The notes under the pieces: generated by a model
What the model was told of the DNA's origin: nothing
The model's input: the letters and a program-made list of their open reading frames with translations, nothing else
Databases searched by the model: none
From: Photobacterium kishitanii
Lineage (GTDB): Bacteria; Pseudomonadota; Gammaproteobacteria; Enterobacterales; Vibrionaceae
Direction of reading: 5' to 3'
Length of the DNA: 64,000 bases
NCBI RefSeq assembly: GCF_003026355.1
Contig: NZ_PYON01000001.1
Location: forward strand, 428,510 to 492,509
Translations under genes and position numbers: made by a program
Shown: piece after piece, positions 16,418-33,200 of the stretch
Numbering within the stretch: position 1 is the stretch's first letter
Layout: every line of letters begins with the position of its first letter

Positions 16418-16759
16418 TTATACAACGTATTTTCGATAAGATTGCTGGTTGATATCTTCGATTTCAACACTGATTGCAATATCAGAATTAAACATCGCAG
16501 CAACATGGTGCAATAATACTTCTGATAGCAAATCTTTTTGCTCTTCAGTACGACCCGGCAAAATTCTTATCGTAATATGAATAAATGGTTTTTCAGTTGC
16601 ACCCGTACGATAAAGCTCATAAGGAATAAGGCGAGTTTTAATGTCTTCTTCTTCAAAAATACCTGAACTAAAAATAGAAAAATGTGTAGTTGTCATTAAC
16701 TCGGTAAGATCTATTTGGGTTTCTAAATCCTTCGCATACTCGACGATACAATGCGGCAT
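16418..16759 (-). CDS. 5-carboxymethyl-2-hydroxymuconate delta-isomerase family protein
   Basis: This is a 113-residue tautomerase-superfamily protein beginning MPHCIVEYAKDLE. Proline 2 becomes the N-terminal catalytic base after removal of the methionine. IHITIRILPGRTEEQKDLLSE and the C-terminal IEDINQQSYRKYVV match the CHMI (HpaF-type) family of homoprotocatechuate degradation. No other hpa genes are nearby, so the real substrate may differ. The start is fixed by an AGGAG site 7 nt before this ATG; a longer frame upstream is not used. Confidence 0.8.
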   Translation of the reverse strand: MPHCIVEYAKDLETQIDLTELMTTTHFSIFSSGIFEEEDIKTRLIPYELYRTGATEKPFIHITIRILPGRTEEQKDLLSEVLLHHVAAMFNSDIAISVEIEDINQQSYRKYVV

Positions 16760-17099
16760 GTTGTTGCTCCTAACTAAAGTACAAGCTAATATTTTTGACG
16801 TTACCACACAATAAATGTCATAACTGCTTAACATCGCTAATATTAGTTCACCAAATTAAGTTTTAATGGCCAATATATTAATCTGTGATCAATACCCTAT
16901 TTTGATGGTAAATATTTGATACAAGACAATATATTCCACCAACGGATACCTGCACCTTCAGTGTCATTCCCGACAGCGAGGAACGAGCAAGATAGGGAAT
17001 CTACTGTCCACGCGTTGCAGAGTCATTGTTTGTGTGAATATTAAAAAGCAAGGTAATACATCCACCACTACCCTGCTTTCATTATGTAGCCATTACCAA
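16760..17099. other. intergenic region with a repeat-like element
   Basis: About 340 bp without a gene. It contains the promoter side of the CHMI-type gene, an imperfect palindrome at 16963-17003 listed separately, and the downstream region of ygjH. Confidence 0.4.
16963..17003. repeat. possible dispersed intergenic palindrome
   Basis: ATTCCC (16966-16971) and GGGAAT (16995-17000) bracket a GC-rich spacer with CGAGGAACGAG. The segment is much richer in GC than its surroundings and resembles small repeat elements found between genes in Vibrionaceae and other proteobacteria. Only one copy is seen in this window. Confidence 0.3.
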
Positions 17100-17459
<360 letters not shown>

Positions 17460-17496
17460 TTAAGCGAACAAATAATCGCGTACAGTCACTCACGTA

Positions 17497-17512
17497 CTGT
17501 TAACGTTTACAC
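17497..17512. promoter_or_regulatory. GalR-type operator before galR
   Basis: CTGTTAACGTTTACAC matches the GalR consensus GTGNAANCGNTTNCAC at 10 of 12 defined positions. It lies 120 bp upstream of the galR start and suggests autoregulation. Confidence 0.55.
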
Positions 17513-17631
17513 TACCAATTAAATATTGATTTACAAAGAATATCATTCCGAATTAGTTAGCTATATCACACTGTTAAATTGCGTTATTTACACAACCGTA
17601 GTTTAATAGCTTCAACAGTAAAGAGGTGATC

Positions 17632-18660
17632 ATGGCAACAATCAAAGATGTGGCGAAACTCGCCGAAGTATCGGTAGCAACCGTATCAAGAGTGATAAAC
17701 AAATCTCCTAAAGCAAGCCAAGCCGCTATTACGGCAGTGACGCAAGCAATGCAAGCGCTTGGTTATCGTCCTAATGCCAATGCTCGTGCATTAGTGAGCC
17801 AATCAACTAACACTATTGGTGTGTTAGTTGGTGACGTATCGGATCCTTTCTTTGGCGCAATGATCAAATCGATCGACAATATTGCTCGTCAACACAGTAA
17901 GCATCTATTAATTGGTAATGGTTATCATAACGCTGACACTGAACGCGAAGTGATCGAACTCTTAATCAATAACCGTTGTGATACGTTAATTATTCATAGC
18001 AAAAGTTTATCTAATGCCGAATTGATTGCTTTTGCGAAAGAAGTACCGGGAATGGTACTTATTAACCGTTTCATTACTGAAATAGCTGATCGTTGTATTG
18101 CCCTTGATAACCACCGTGGATCGTATTTAGCCACTGAGCTATTAATTAAACACGGCCACCAGCATATTGGTTATATTTGCTCAAATCATGATATTGAAGA
18201 TACCACTCAGCGTAAGCAGGGTTATTTAGATGCATTACAAGCACACCAATTAACTGCACCACAAAGTTATATTGAATATGGCACGCCAGATGAAGATGGT
18301 GGAGAGATAGCGATGACAAACTTACTCGCTAAAAATCTTCCAATAACTGCAATTGCAGCTTACAACGATTATATGGCGGCTGGCTGTTTATCTGTAGTTG
18401 AAGGTAACGGTTTAACGATTCCCAATCAAATGTCATTAATTGGCTTTGATGATGGCTTAATTGCTAAATATCTGCATCCTAAGCTCACGACAGTTCGCTA
18501 CCCGATTCAAATAATGGCAGAACAAGCAACCCAACTTGCTTTTCAGTTAGCAATAGCAGCCAAACAACCCACAACACACGTAATAGAAGCTGATTCGAGT
18601 ATTACCCATATGTTTGTGCCAACAGTAGTGAAACGATTATCGGTTGCAGCTCACAGCTAA
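17632..18660 (+). CDS. galR: galactose repressor GalR/GalS
   Basis: This is a 342-residue LacI-family regulator. The N-terminal helix-turn-helix and hinge (ATIKDVAKLAEVSVATVSRVINKS ... GYRPNANARAL) are followed by a periplasmic-binding-protein-like sensor domain. Segments such as GVLVGDVSDPFFGAMIKSID, LINRCDTLIIHSK-type text, NHDIEDTTQRKQGY, GTPDEDGGE and YNDYMAAG follow E. coli GalR/GalS closely. It should repress galTKM until galactose binds. It stands near, but is not contiguous with, the gal operon. GAGGTG six nucleotides before this ATG fixes the start over the GTG at 17626. Confidence 0.9.
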   Translation: MATIKDVAKLAEVSVATVSRVINKSPKASQAAITAVTQAMQALGYRPNANARALVSQSTNTIGVLVGDVSDPFFGAMIKSIDNIARQHSKHLLIGNGYHNADTEREVIELLINNRCDTLIIHSKSLSNAELIAFAKEVPGMVLINRFITEIADRCIALDNHRGSYLATELLIKHGHQHIGYICSNHDIEDTTQRKQGYLDALQAHQLTAPQSYIEYGTPDEDGGEIAMTNLLAKNLPITAIAAYNDYMAAGCLSVVEGNGLTIPNQMSLIGFDDGLIAKYLHPKLTTVRYPIQIMAEQATQLAFQLAIAAKQPTTHVIEADSSITHMFVPTVVKRLSVAAHS

Positions 18661-18684
18661 TTGGCTATATCGTAGGAAAAGAAA

Positions 18685-18722
18685 TACCGCAAAAGTGACA
18701 GCGTCACTCATGCGGTTTTTTT
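18685..18722 (+). terminator. terminator after galR
   Basis: ACCGCAAAAGTGAC and GTCACTCATGCGGT form a 14-bp stem with two mismatches and a 3-nt loop, followed by a T-run. Confidence 0.8.
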
Positions 18723-18724
18723 AT

Positions 18725-19081
18725 TTAGAAGGTAAACACTTTATCAGCTGCAAGTGTCCATTCGGCTAAGTCATCCAGAGTGGCAATAGCAACATCTTCT
18801 ATTAAAGGTAAGGCCGTTAACCCACGCGCAGAACAACAGGTTTTACATAGTTTAACTTCGCCACCTTGAGCTAAAATAATCTCAACCATTTGCTGAATAT
18901 CATAACCTTCTGCTGGTGATTGTTTTGCTAAAGCACAAGTTACGGCATCTGACATTAAAAAGATTTTCATCGCAACAGGTTCAGCTTCTTGCTCATTAAG
19001 TTTGATAGCTAAACGAAGTGCATTAAACGGCCGTTCAGATCCATAAGGAGCATCATTAATTATCATCAATATGGTTTGCAT
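18725..19081 (-). CDS. ychN: DsrE/YchN-family protein
   Basis: This is a 118-residue protein of the DsrE/DsrF-like fold. MQTILMIINDAPYGSERPFNALRLAI, LFLMSDAVTCAL-type text, EGYDIQQMVEI, VKLCKTCCSARGL and LAEWTLAADKVFTF match E. coli YchN, a hexameric protein whose role is not established but which belongs to a family linked to sulfur relay. The conserved cysteines of the KLCKTC motif are present. It is convergent with galR and separated from it by the terminator. Confidence 0.88.
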   Translation of the reverse strand: MQTILMIINDAPYGSERPFNALRLAIKLNEQEAEPVAMKIFLMSDAVTCALAKQSPAEGYDIQQMVEIILAQGGEVKLCKTCCSARGLTALPLIEDVAIATLDDLAEWTLAADKVFTF

Positions 19082-19314
19082 TATTTTCTTACTCTCTATG
19101 ATATTTCAGCTCCTGTTTTACCATAAAACTGATTTTCGATAGACATTAATGAATCTAAACTACACCTAATGTGCGTTTTTTATTCTCTAGCAGTATTTTT
19201 TGCAATTTTAAACTTTTAAGTACCGCAATAATTTGGCACATTAACGCCCTCAAAGAGCAATTGTATGTTAAATGCATTTGCCATAACCTAATCGTCATTT
19301 ACAGTGAGCATTCA

Positions 19315-19833
19315 ATGAGCCATCACCTTCAACTAACTTCTGCCCCATCTGTGCTGTTTTTGTTTGGCTTATCGGGTGCTGGAAAATCATTTGTTGGTGA
19401 CGTAATTGGTGCACATAATGAGTGGTTTGTTTATCATGCTGATGATGATCTTACCGATGAAATGCGCCAAGTTATTGCAGCTAAGCAGCCATTTACTGAA
19501 GATATGCGAGATCAATTTTTCTGTCGCATTGTCGATAAAATTAATCATTACCGCACTATTTATCCTCGCATTGTAATCACTCAAGGTGCATATAAGAAAA
19601 AGCATCGCGATTATATTTGCCAGCAGATTGATAATATCGATATGATTTATGTTACGACCTCTGATAAATTAATCCATCAACGCTTAGAGTACCGCATTAA
19701 TGGTATTTCTAACGCCAGTGCTGAAGCGATTAAACACATTTTTGAAGTGCCGGATGAGAGTGTTAAAAAACTGCATAATATCGATGGTAAAGAAGAAATT
19801 ATCCAGCAGCTTAATGCGTTTTATAATAAGTAA
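19315..19833 (+). CDS. small P-loop kinase, gluconokinase-like
   Basis: This is a protein of about 172 residues with Walker A GLSGAGKSF near the N terminus, the acidic pair YHADDDLTDEMR after it, and QGAYKKKHRDYICQQ, which resembles ALKKHYRDLLR of gluconate kinases. It is probably a small-molecule kinase of the GntK/shikimate kinase group. The substrate is unknown; its position between galR and galM hints at sugar metabolism but proves nothing. The frame opens at 19171, but that N-terminal part is unlike the family, so the ATG at 19315 is used although its ribosome binding site is weak. Confidence 0.62.
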   Translation: MSHHLQLTSAPSVLFLFGLSGAGKSFVGDVIGAHNEWFVYHADDDLTDEMRQVIAAKQPFTEDMRDQFFCRIVDKINHYRTIYPRIVITQGAYKKKHRDYICQQIDNIDMIYVTTSDKLIHQRLEYRINGISNASAEAIKHIFEVPDESVKKLHNIDGKEEIIQQLNAFYNK

Positions 19834-19918
19834 GCGCCAATAAAAACGCCCACAGCTTTAACTAATCATAGTGTGAGGCTGCAGGCGAAATAGCTGTCAG
19901 TATTATGGTTACTAATGG

Positions 19919-21007
19919 CTAACGAAACCGATAACTGGTTAAGTAATAATAATGCTCATTGGGGCGTAATATCGGATTATTATCATGCCATTCAGGGTGA
20001 TTCGGTGAATCTGGCAGGAACTGTGTTTCAAGCGCAAAACCGCTATAGTTGGTATATTCACCACCAAGACGATTCGGACACCCAGCCAAAAAGTTCCCCG
20101 TATACAATTGCATTGCAGGCTTAGTCGTTAATACATCCATTGTTAATGAATCATCTGCTGCCGTTACCGTCGCACAAGCTGTTGTTGCGTGACGTGCATC
20201 AGGGTGTAATACAAATGAGTGATCATATCCCTGTGCCTGTTGTTGATCATTATCGATTAACCAATCTTGGCTGATGCTCTTAAGCTGACGAAAATCAAAA
20301 CTGGTTGCTTCAACCCTATTTAACCCTCCCAATGGGATCCCTTGTTGATCTGTCGGTAAATAGTGATCGGCATTGATCATTAACTTATGTGTTAAACAAT
20401 CTTGCTCACCATCTGCGCCTAATAAATTAAAATAACCATGATTAGTTAAATTAACGATCGTCGGCTTATCTGTTTCTGCACTGTAGCGAATCGTTAATTC
20501 ATTATTTTCGGTTAACGTATAAGTCACTATCACCTGCAAGTTACCAGGAAAACCCATATCGCCATCTGCTGATAACAAGCTAAATTGTACTTCGGTTGCA
20601 TTCAGTTGCTGCATTTGCCAACGACGTTTATCAAATCCCGTCTCACCACCATGCAAACAGTTACCACTTTGATTGGTTGATATTTGGTAATGCTCATCAT
20701 CTAAGATAAATTGACCAGCTGCAATACGGTTAGCATAACGACCAACCGTTGCCCCTAAATACGCTTGCTGCTGATAGAAATCATTAAGGGTACTTATCCC
20801 TAGCAACACTTCTCTAAGGACTGTTTGTTGATTAACCGTTACAGGTACACAACAGCTTAGCCACGTTGCGCCAATATCCATGAGAGTGACTGACATGCCA
20901 CGTTGATTGACTAACGTAATCAACTTCGCTGGTAAGCCATCTATCGCCATATCGGTTGTCATAGATTGATGTAACGTCATTGCATGTTGGGGTAAGTTAT
21001 TTAGCAT
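19919..21007 (-). CDS. galM: galactose mutarotase (aldose 1-epimerase) GalM
   Basis: This is a protein of about 362 residues that interconverts alpha- and beta-galactose before GalK acts. Family motifs are visible: GATVGRYANRIAAGQF, NQSGNCLHGGETGFDKR, NLTNHGYFNLLG with the catalytic histidine, and the C-terminal glutamate region GFALETQFLPDSPNHPEW. It is the last gene of galT-galK-galM, 17 bp after galK. AAGGCG precedes the ATG at 21007; a TTG two codons upstream is less likely. Confidence 0.9.
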   Translation of the reverse strand: MLNNLPQHAMTLHQSMTTDMAIDGLPAKLITLVNQRGMSVTLMDIGATWLSCCVPVTVNQQTVLREVLLGISTLNDFYQQQAYLGATVGRYANRIAAGQFILDDEHYQISTNQSGNCLHGGETGFDKRRWQMQQLNATEVQFSLLSADGDMGFPGNLQVIVTYTLTENNELTIRYSAETDKPTIVNLTNHGYFNLLGADGEQDCLTHKLMINADHYLPTDQQGIPLGGLNRVEATSFDFRQLKSISQDWLIDNDQQQAQGYDHSFVLHPDARHATTACATVTAADDSLTMDVLTTKPAMQLYTGNFLAGCPNRLGGEYTNYSGFALETQFLPDSPNHPEWHDNNPILRPNEHYYYLTSYRFR

Positions 21008-21024
21008 ACTCAATCGCCTTTAAA

Positions 21025-22215
21025 TTACGCTACAGCTACAAAATTTTCACTGATAACACCAGCGCCAGCCATTGCTTTACATACATAAATTGTTGCTTGC
21101 AATCCCGTTGCTGATTGATATTTAGCGCTAATTTCAGCAGTAATTGCATCAACAAATGTTGGTGGTACTAATGCCACAATACAACCACCAAAACCACCAC
21201 CAGTCATGCGTACGCCGCCTTGCTCGCCGATAACAGCTTTAACCATATCAACCAAGGTATCAATTTCAGGTACTGTAATTTCAAAATCATCCCGCATTGA
21301 TGCATGAGATTCTGCCATTAACTGTGCCATCAACGCCATATTGCCATCACTCAAGGCAATCGCCGCTTGTTCAGTTCGCATATTTTCAGTAATTACATGG
21401 CGAGCGCGTTTCGCAACCATTGGGGCTAATTCAGCTTCACGTTCAGTAAACATTTCTAACGTCACGTCACGTAATGCTGGTACACCAAAGAAGGCTGCCG
21501 CTTGTTCGCACTGTGCGCGACGAGTGTTATATTCGCTATCAACTAAACCGCGTTTCTTATTTGAGTTAATAATGACGACTGCCATATCTTCAGGCATAGC
21601 AACAGCGGTTGTTTCTAGTGAACGGCAATCAATAAGCAATGCATGGTTTGTTTCACCTTCTGCAGAGATTAATTGATCCATGATGCCGCAGTTACAACCA
21701 ACAAATTGGTTCTCAGCTTGCTGACCATTAAGTGCGATCTCTTGCTGGCTAATATCAAGTTCAAACAAGGCTTTAAATGTTTGGCCAATCACCACTTCTA
21801 ACGCTGCAGATGAGCTTAAACCGGCGCCTTGAGGAACATTGCCACTAATAACAATATCTGCACCACCAAGCACATAACCTCGATCTAATAGACACTTGAT
21901 CACACCACGAACATAGTTTACCCACATGCACTGTTGATCAAAGGCTAACGGCTGAGTGATATCGAATTCGTTAACTTCGTTGTCATAATCAACGGCAACT
22001 ACACGCACAATATTATCGTCACGGCGAGCAGCAGCAACGATCGCTTGATAATCAATCGCACAAGGAAGCACAAAACCATCATTATAGTCAGTATGTTCAC
22101 CAATCAGATTTACCCGCCCAGGTGCTTGTATAATATGGCTGGCAGCATAACCTAATACTGATGAGAAAACGGCTGATACATTATCAATAAGGTGTTGAGT
22201 ACGATTTGTTGTCAT
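21025..22215 (-). CDS. galK: galactokinase GalK
   Basis: This is a 396-residue GHMP kinase that phosphorylates galactose at C1. The N-terminal galactokinase signature ([21 protein letters not shown]), the ATP-binding loop [17 protein letters not shown] and the C-terminal [14 protein letters not shown] motif are all intact. It is the middle gene of the operon, 64 bp after galT. Confidence 0.96.
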   Translation of the reverse strand: MTTNRTQHLIDNVSAVFSSVLGYAASHIIQAPGRVNLIGEHTDYNDGFVLPCAIDYQAIVAAARRDDNIVRVVAVDYDNEVNEFDITQPLAFDQQCMWVNYVRGVIKCLLDRGYVLGGADIVISGNVPQGAGLSSSAALEVVIGQTFKALFELDISQQEIALNGQQAENQFVGCNCGIMDQLISAEGETNHALLIDCRSLETTAVAMPEDMAVVIINSNKKRGLVDSEYNTRRAQCEQAAAFFGVPALRDVTLEMFTEREAELAPMVAKRARHVITENMRTEQAAIALSDGNMALMAQLMAESHASMRDDFEITVPEIDTLVDMVKAVIGEQGGVRMTGGGFGGCIVALVPPTFVDAITAEISAKYQSATGLQATIYVCKAMAGAGVISENFVAVA

Positions 22216-22279
22216 TATTTATACCTACTATTACCAAGAGATCATTAAATACATTAAAGCAATAAAACCAATCCAGCGA

Positions 22280-23341
22280 TTAATCTAAATAGTGCACATC
22301 GCTCACAGCACGTAATTTTTCGGCTGCTTGTTCTGCGGTTAAATCACGTTGACTTTCTGCCAACATTTCATATCCCACCATGAACTTTTTCACCGTTGCT
22401 GAACGTAATAATGGTGGATAAAATAAAGCATGCAGTTGCCAATGATCGGTTGAAGTCTCACTAAAATCACGATCAGATTCAAAGAAAGGTGCGTAATGCC
22501 ATCCCATTGAATAAGGGAATGAACACTTAAATAAATTATCGTAACGGCTAGTAAGCTTTTTAATCGCCAATGCTAGGTCATCACGTTGTGCTTCCGTTAA
22601 TTCGTCCATACGACGAATGTGTGTTTTAGGTAATAACATAGTTTCAAAAGGCCATGCAGCCCAATAAGGCACAACGGCTAACCAATGCTCAGTTTCCACA
22701 ACCGTACGTGAACCATCAGCTAATTCACTATTAACATAATCAACCAATAAATTAGTGCCATGCTGCGCATAATATTCGCGTAACAAGGAATCTTTACGAC
22801 TAATTTCATTCGGTAAAAAACTATTGGCCCAAATTTGACCATGAGGATGTGGCTGCGAGCACCCCATCACTGAGCCTTTATTCTCAAATGCTTGTACCCA
22901 AACGTAATCTTGGCCTAATTCTTCAATTTGTTCATTCCACGTATCAACCACATTACGAATAGCAGTGACAGAAAGTTGAGGTAGTGTTTTGCTGTGATCA
23001 GGCGAGAAGCATATAACACGACTTAAACCACGTGCACTTTGGCAACGGAATAGTGGATTAGTGTTTTCAGGCGCTGATGGCGTATTAGCTGTTAACGCCG
23101 CGTGATCATTATTAAATACGTATGTGCCAGTATAATCTGGGTTTACATCACCAGAAACACGGGTATTCGTTGGACATAAAAAACAAGACGCATCATATGG
23201 AACATTTGATTCTGGTTGTGGCTGCTCATCAGCACCTTGCCACGGACGCTTAGCGCGATGTGGAGAAACAAGTACCCACTGCCCTGTTAATGGATTATAA
23301 CGACGGTGAGGATGGTCAATCGGATCAAAAAACTCAGACAT
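22280..23341 (-). CDS. galT: galactose-1-phosphate uridylyltransferase GalT
   Basis: This is a 353-residue HIT-superfamily enzyme of the Leloir pathway. The active-site HPHGQIW with its nucleophilic histidine (about residue 163) is preceded by VMGCSQP, zinc-site cysteines appear in ASCFLCPTN, and [11 protein letters not shown] and [26 protein letters not shown] match the C-terminal half. It leads the galTKM operon. galE is not in this window. A GalR operator lies about 80 bp upstream. Confidence 0.96.
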   Translation of the reverse strand: MSEFFDPIDHPHRRYNPLTGQWVLVSPHRAKRPWQGADEQPQPESNVPYDASCFLCPTNTRVSGDVNPDYTGTYVFNNDHAALTANTPSAPENTNPLFRCQSARGLSRVICFSPDHSKTLPQLSVTAIRNVVDTWNEQIEELGQDYVWVQAFENKGSVMGCSQPHPHGQIWANSFLPNEISRKDSLLREYYAQHGTNLLVDYVNSELADGSRTVVETEHWLAVVPYWAAWPFETMLLPKTHIRRMDELTEAQRDDLALAIKKLTSRYDNLFKCSFPYSMGWHYAPFFESDRDFSETSTDHWQLHALFYPPLLRSATVKKFMVGYEMLAESQRDLTAEQAAEKLRAVSDVHYLD

Positions 23342-23403
23342 AATAATTCAGCTCTTGTGATTCTGTAATGCTAAAAAGTCTAAAGTTATTTGCTATTAAC
23401 TTC

Positions 23404-23419
23404 CGTGATCAAATGCACG
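23404..23419. promoter_or_regulatory. possible CRP site before galT
   Basis: CGTGATCAAATGCACG matches TGTGA-N6-TCACA at 7 of 10 positions and abuts the GalR operator, as expected for a catabolite-controlled sugar operon. Confidence 0.35.
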
Positions 23420-23421
23420 TT

Positions 23422-23437
23422 ATGTAAACGTTTCCAC
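23422..23437. promoter_or_regulatory. GalR operator before galTKM
   Basis: ATGTAAACGTTTCCAC agrees with GTGNAANCGNTTNCAC at 11 of 12 defined positions. It is the best GalR site in the window and lies in front of galT. Confidence 0.7.
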
Positions 23438-23663
23438 AAAAATAATAATCCATGCGAGATATCACAGGCTTAGATCATATTTATTGCTTATTTAAGCCAT
23501 ATAATTCAATAATTTTAGCAATCTTGGCTCACTATCATTAACAGCAATAATAAAATATTAACGAGCAAGCACTGAATTATTCGAGTTTTTTACTAAAAAT
23601 AGATAATATCATTCTATAAAATATAACAACACATCCCTCAAACACACAGCAAACGTTACTTAG

Positions 23664-24671
<1,008 letters not shown>

Positions 24672-24690
24672 CACATTGATAATAAAAATA

Positions 24691-24720
24691 AAAACGACAT
24701 TTCCTATGTCGTTTTTTTTT
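24691..24720 (+). terminator. terminator after ebgR
   Basis: AAAACGACAT and ATGTCGTTTT form the stem around a 5-nt loop, followed by a long T-run. Confidence 0.85.
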
Positions 24721-24861
24721 GCTTTAAAAATAGATATCTTAGTAAAACAAGAGCAAGATCACTCAAATAAACCGCTGTGATTGTTTTTTTGTCGGCGACC
24801 TCACAAAGCTCAAAACAGAATGTGACCAAGTTAATACAAAAATGTTTTACCTGTATTTTTT

Positions 24862-24875
24862 AGTAAAACTTTACT
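24862..24875. promoter_or_regulatory. candidate EbgR operator
   Basis: AGTAAA-AC-TTTACT is a palindrome of 6-bp half-sites 43 bp before ebgA. An AGTAAAAC half-site recurs near 24740. The location fits the ebgA promoter; assignment to EbgR is an inference. Confidence 0.4.
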
Positions 24876-24884
24876 TAATAATAA

Positions 24885-28447
<3,563 letters not shown>

Positions 28448-28455
28448 CCTAACAC

Positions 28456-28483
28456 AACCGCCAGCTAGTAATAGCTGGCGGTT
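28456..28483 (+). other. strong hairpin between ebgC and ygjI
   Basis: A 12-bp perfect stem (AACCGCCAGCTA / TAGCTGGCGGTT) with a 4-nt loop follows ebgC. No T-run follows directly, so it may reduce read-through to ygjI or protect the ebgAC mRNA end. Confidence 0.6.
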
Positions 28484-28546
28484 ATGTAATAAAAAAATAA
28501 ACATAAAAACAATAAGCTATGATTTGGTTTTTCGCTAAAAACATAG

Positions 28547-30016
<1,470 letters not shown>

Positions 30017-30043
30017 TTATTATAATTAAATCGTTATTTCATC

Positions 30044-30076
30044 AAGGCCTTGAGTTTCCTCCCTCAAGGCCTTTTT
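30044..30076 (+). terminator. terminator after ygjI
   Basis: AAGGCCTTGAG and CTCAAGGCCTT form an 11-bp stem with an 8-nt loop and a T-run. Confidence 0.85.
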
Positions 30077-30217
30077 GTATTTAGCACTCTCTCATCAGTA
30101 ACATTGTTATTACATCACCCTCACATATTTATACTTCCAACCTTAACTTTATGTGTTTAATAGCATATAGTTAGGCTAGTTATGTGACAGATCCCATATT
30201 ACTTGAATAAGGATATT

Positions 30218-33200
30218 ATGAGAAAAACGCTAGTAATAAGTTTACTCTTCACTTTCCCTTTACTAATACTAACTGTAATTAGCGCTATTACTTATAATCA
30301 TCAAAGTAATGATGAAGTAATCAATAAAGTAAAAAACACTCAACGTCAGCAACAGTTACAACAGCAACGACATATTTCCCAGCAAATAAATCATACTATT
30401 AGCCGTTTTAAACAACTCAATACTTATTTACAGCAGCAATCATGGCAGCAAACGCTCACACTCGCACAGCGCAACGATTTCATTAAATTTTCCAATAACA
30501 TGCTAGCTAACAATCATAATTTGAATAGCATTAATCTCATTGATTATAAAAATAGCTACCGTTTGCAGATTACAACTACCGCTGATACTAAAACCTCAGT
30601 ACTAGACAATAAACCGATTCTTTCTGAGACAGAGTTAAATAATATTGATCATGCATTTTCTCTTCCGCCCAATAAAACCTATATAACGACGTTGCCCTTT
30701 CCCATTAACCATATTGCGTACTACCAACATATTACTGTCAATGATCATCAATGGATCGTGAAAATTGAACAACGAAACCTACCTCTCATTCTCACAACAT
30801 TATTAGCTAGTGATTCACTACCAATAGAGTCATGGATAATTAATAATAAAGGCCAAACATTAATTAACATCAAGCAAAAAAACACCTCACACACTAACTC
30901 TGAAAAAGATTTCAAAAATAAGTATTTTTCATTATGGCAACAAATACAACGTTATAACCACCGACAAATAATTGAAGATAATATCCTCTACACATACTCA
31001 CCTTTTTTTATTCCTAAGCCATTAAAAGCAAAAGTTGATTTTAAATATGGTAATTTATCACCATGGATATTAGTTTCAAAAGTAAATATAACTGATAACC
31101 ACAATCATCTTTGGTTCATTCAAAAACCTTTAAATCCATATTTTTATCTTTGTATAGTAATTATGATCATTTGTATTGGTATCATATTAACCCTTTGCTA
31201 TATAGAACGACAAAAAAAAGAAATAAACCGTATAGAAAGCAGTAGAAGTGCCGCTCTTTTACGTTATTATTCTCTAATTGAGAATACAGATTCAGGTATT
31301 ATCGTCATCGATAAAAATAGAATAATCATTGCAATTAACTCAACAGCTCAGAAAATCTTAGAATTTAAAAAAGACCCAATAAATAAAAATATTATGTCAT
31401 ACTTATCCTCAGTAGATATTAAGAGCAATATTGCGACCCTATTAAATAGTATTGACAGTATGCCTTATAACAACAAAGAAAAAACACAGCTAAAGATCGA
31501 TACCCCTAATAGTAAGCATTTAGAAATCATCGTTACAAAAATAGATGAAAACAATAATGATAACATCATATTACAAATAACTGATGTAACATCATGGATA
31601 AAACGTGAACAAAAACTTAAAGGATTATCTCGCGCAGTTGAACAAAGTAAAGAAGCCGTGATTATTACGGACAAATTTGGTTTCATTGAATATGTAAATA
31701 GCTCGTATGAAAAAAGCACAGGAGATAGTTATAATAATATTGTTGGGTTGAATAGTAAGACTATCTTTAAACGTTATATAAATGATAAAGAAAAAATAGA
31801 TGATATTCAGTCTAAATTAAACCAAGGCAAGACTATTCAACGTATTATTTCACAACGAAATAATGATGATAGCATTCATTACCTTGATAATACTATCTCT
31901 CCTATTCGTGATGAGAATGGTCGAATTAGTAACTATATATCAACAAGCAAGGATATTACCGACCGTATAAACTATGAACATCGCTTACACCGTCTCGCAC
32001 ACTATGATCAATTAACTGCACTACCAAATAGAATTATGTTTATTAATGAATTAAATAAATCCTTAATAGTGTCAAGAAAAAACCAGTCGAAAATGTCAAT
32101 TTTGATTATTGAAATCGATTTATTCAAGCAGCTACATAATTATTTGGATTATGAAAACATAGAAAAAATATTAATTATAGCGTCAAAACGTATTCGTTCT
32201 AATCTTAGAGATGTAAACATCCTCGCGAGATTAAATAACGACCAGTTTGGGGTGATAATTCAGTGTGTACAACAGAAAAAAGATGTCACACGCCTTGCTA
32301 AAAGATTACTAAATAATATTAGTGCTCCCATTAATTTTGACGGGAAATTAATTTCAATTACAGCTAGCATCGGAATTTCACTTCAAAAAGTATCGACACT
32401 AACAGCAGAACAGGTAATCAAAAATACCAATATTGCTTTAAGTTTTTCTAAAAATAAAACAAAAAATAAATATTGTTATTTTAGCCATGAGATGGGCACA
32501 AAAACAGCACATAAATTAGAACTAGAGTCCGAATTACGAAAGTCAATTAATACTGATCGCTATGAGTTTTACTACCAACCAAAAGTATTAGCAAATTCAC
32601 ACTCACTAACCGGGGTTGAAGCACTATTACGCTGGCGTGATAAAGATGGTCACTATCAAGCTCCCGTTGATATTATTCCTTTACTTGAGTCATCAGGATT
32701 AATCCTTGAGGTTGGTCCTTTCCTTATCGAAAAAGCGTGCCATCAATTAAAACAATGGCAACAGCAAGGACTCAATATAAATATGGCGATCAATATATCT
32801 GCACAACAGTTACTTGATTCTGATCTCATCGGGATTTTAAATAACGCAATCAAGAAAACAGATTGTGATCCTGCTTATTTAGAGCTTGAAATCACCGAAA
32901 GCGTACTAATGACAGACATTGAATTAGCATACCAAAACCTAATCGCACTCAAAAAAATAGGCGTTAAAATTGCTATTGATGATTTTGGTACAGGCTATTC
33001 TTCATTAGCTTATCTCAGTCGCTTCCCTATCAACATCCTAAAAATAGATCGGGAATTTGTTAAAGAATTACCTCACAATAAAGACAGTATCACTATCATA
33101 GAGGCTATTATTGACCTCGCTCACAACCTTGGACTAGCAGTTGTTGCTGAAGGTGTTGAAAATATAGAACAAATTGCCTTCCTTGAGGCTATTGGTGTTG

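Noticed and set aside
19915..20124. Plus-strand 69-codon frame
   Set aside because: It overlaps the galM coding sequence on the other strand and shows no family features.
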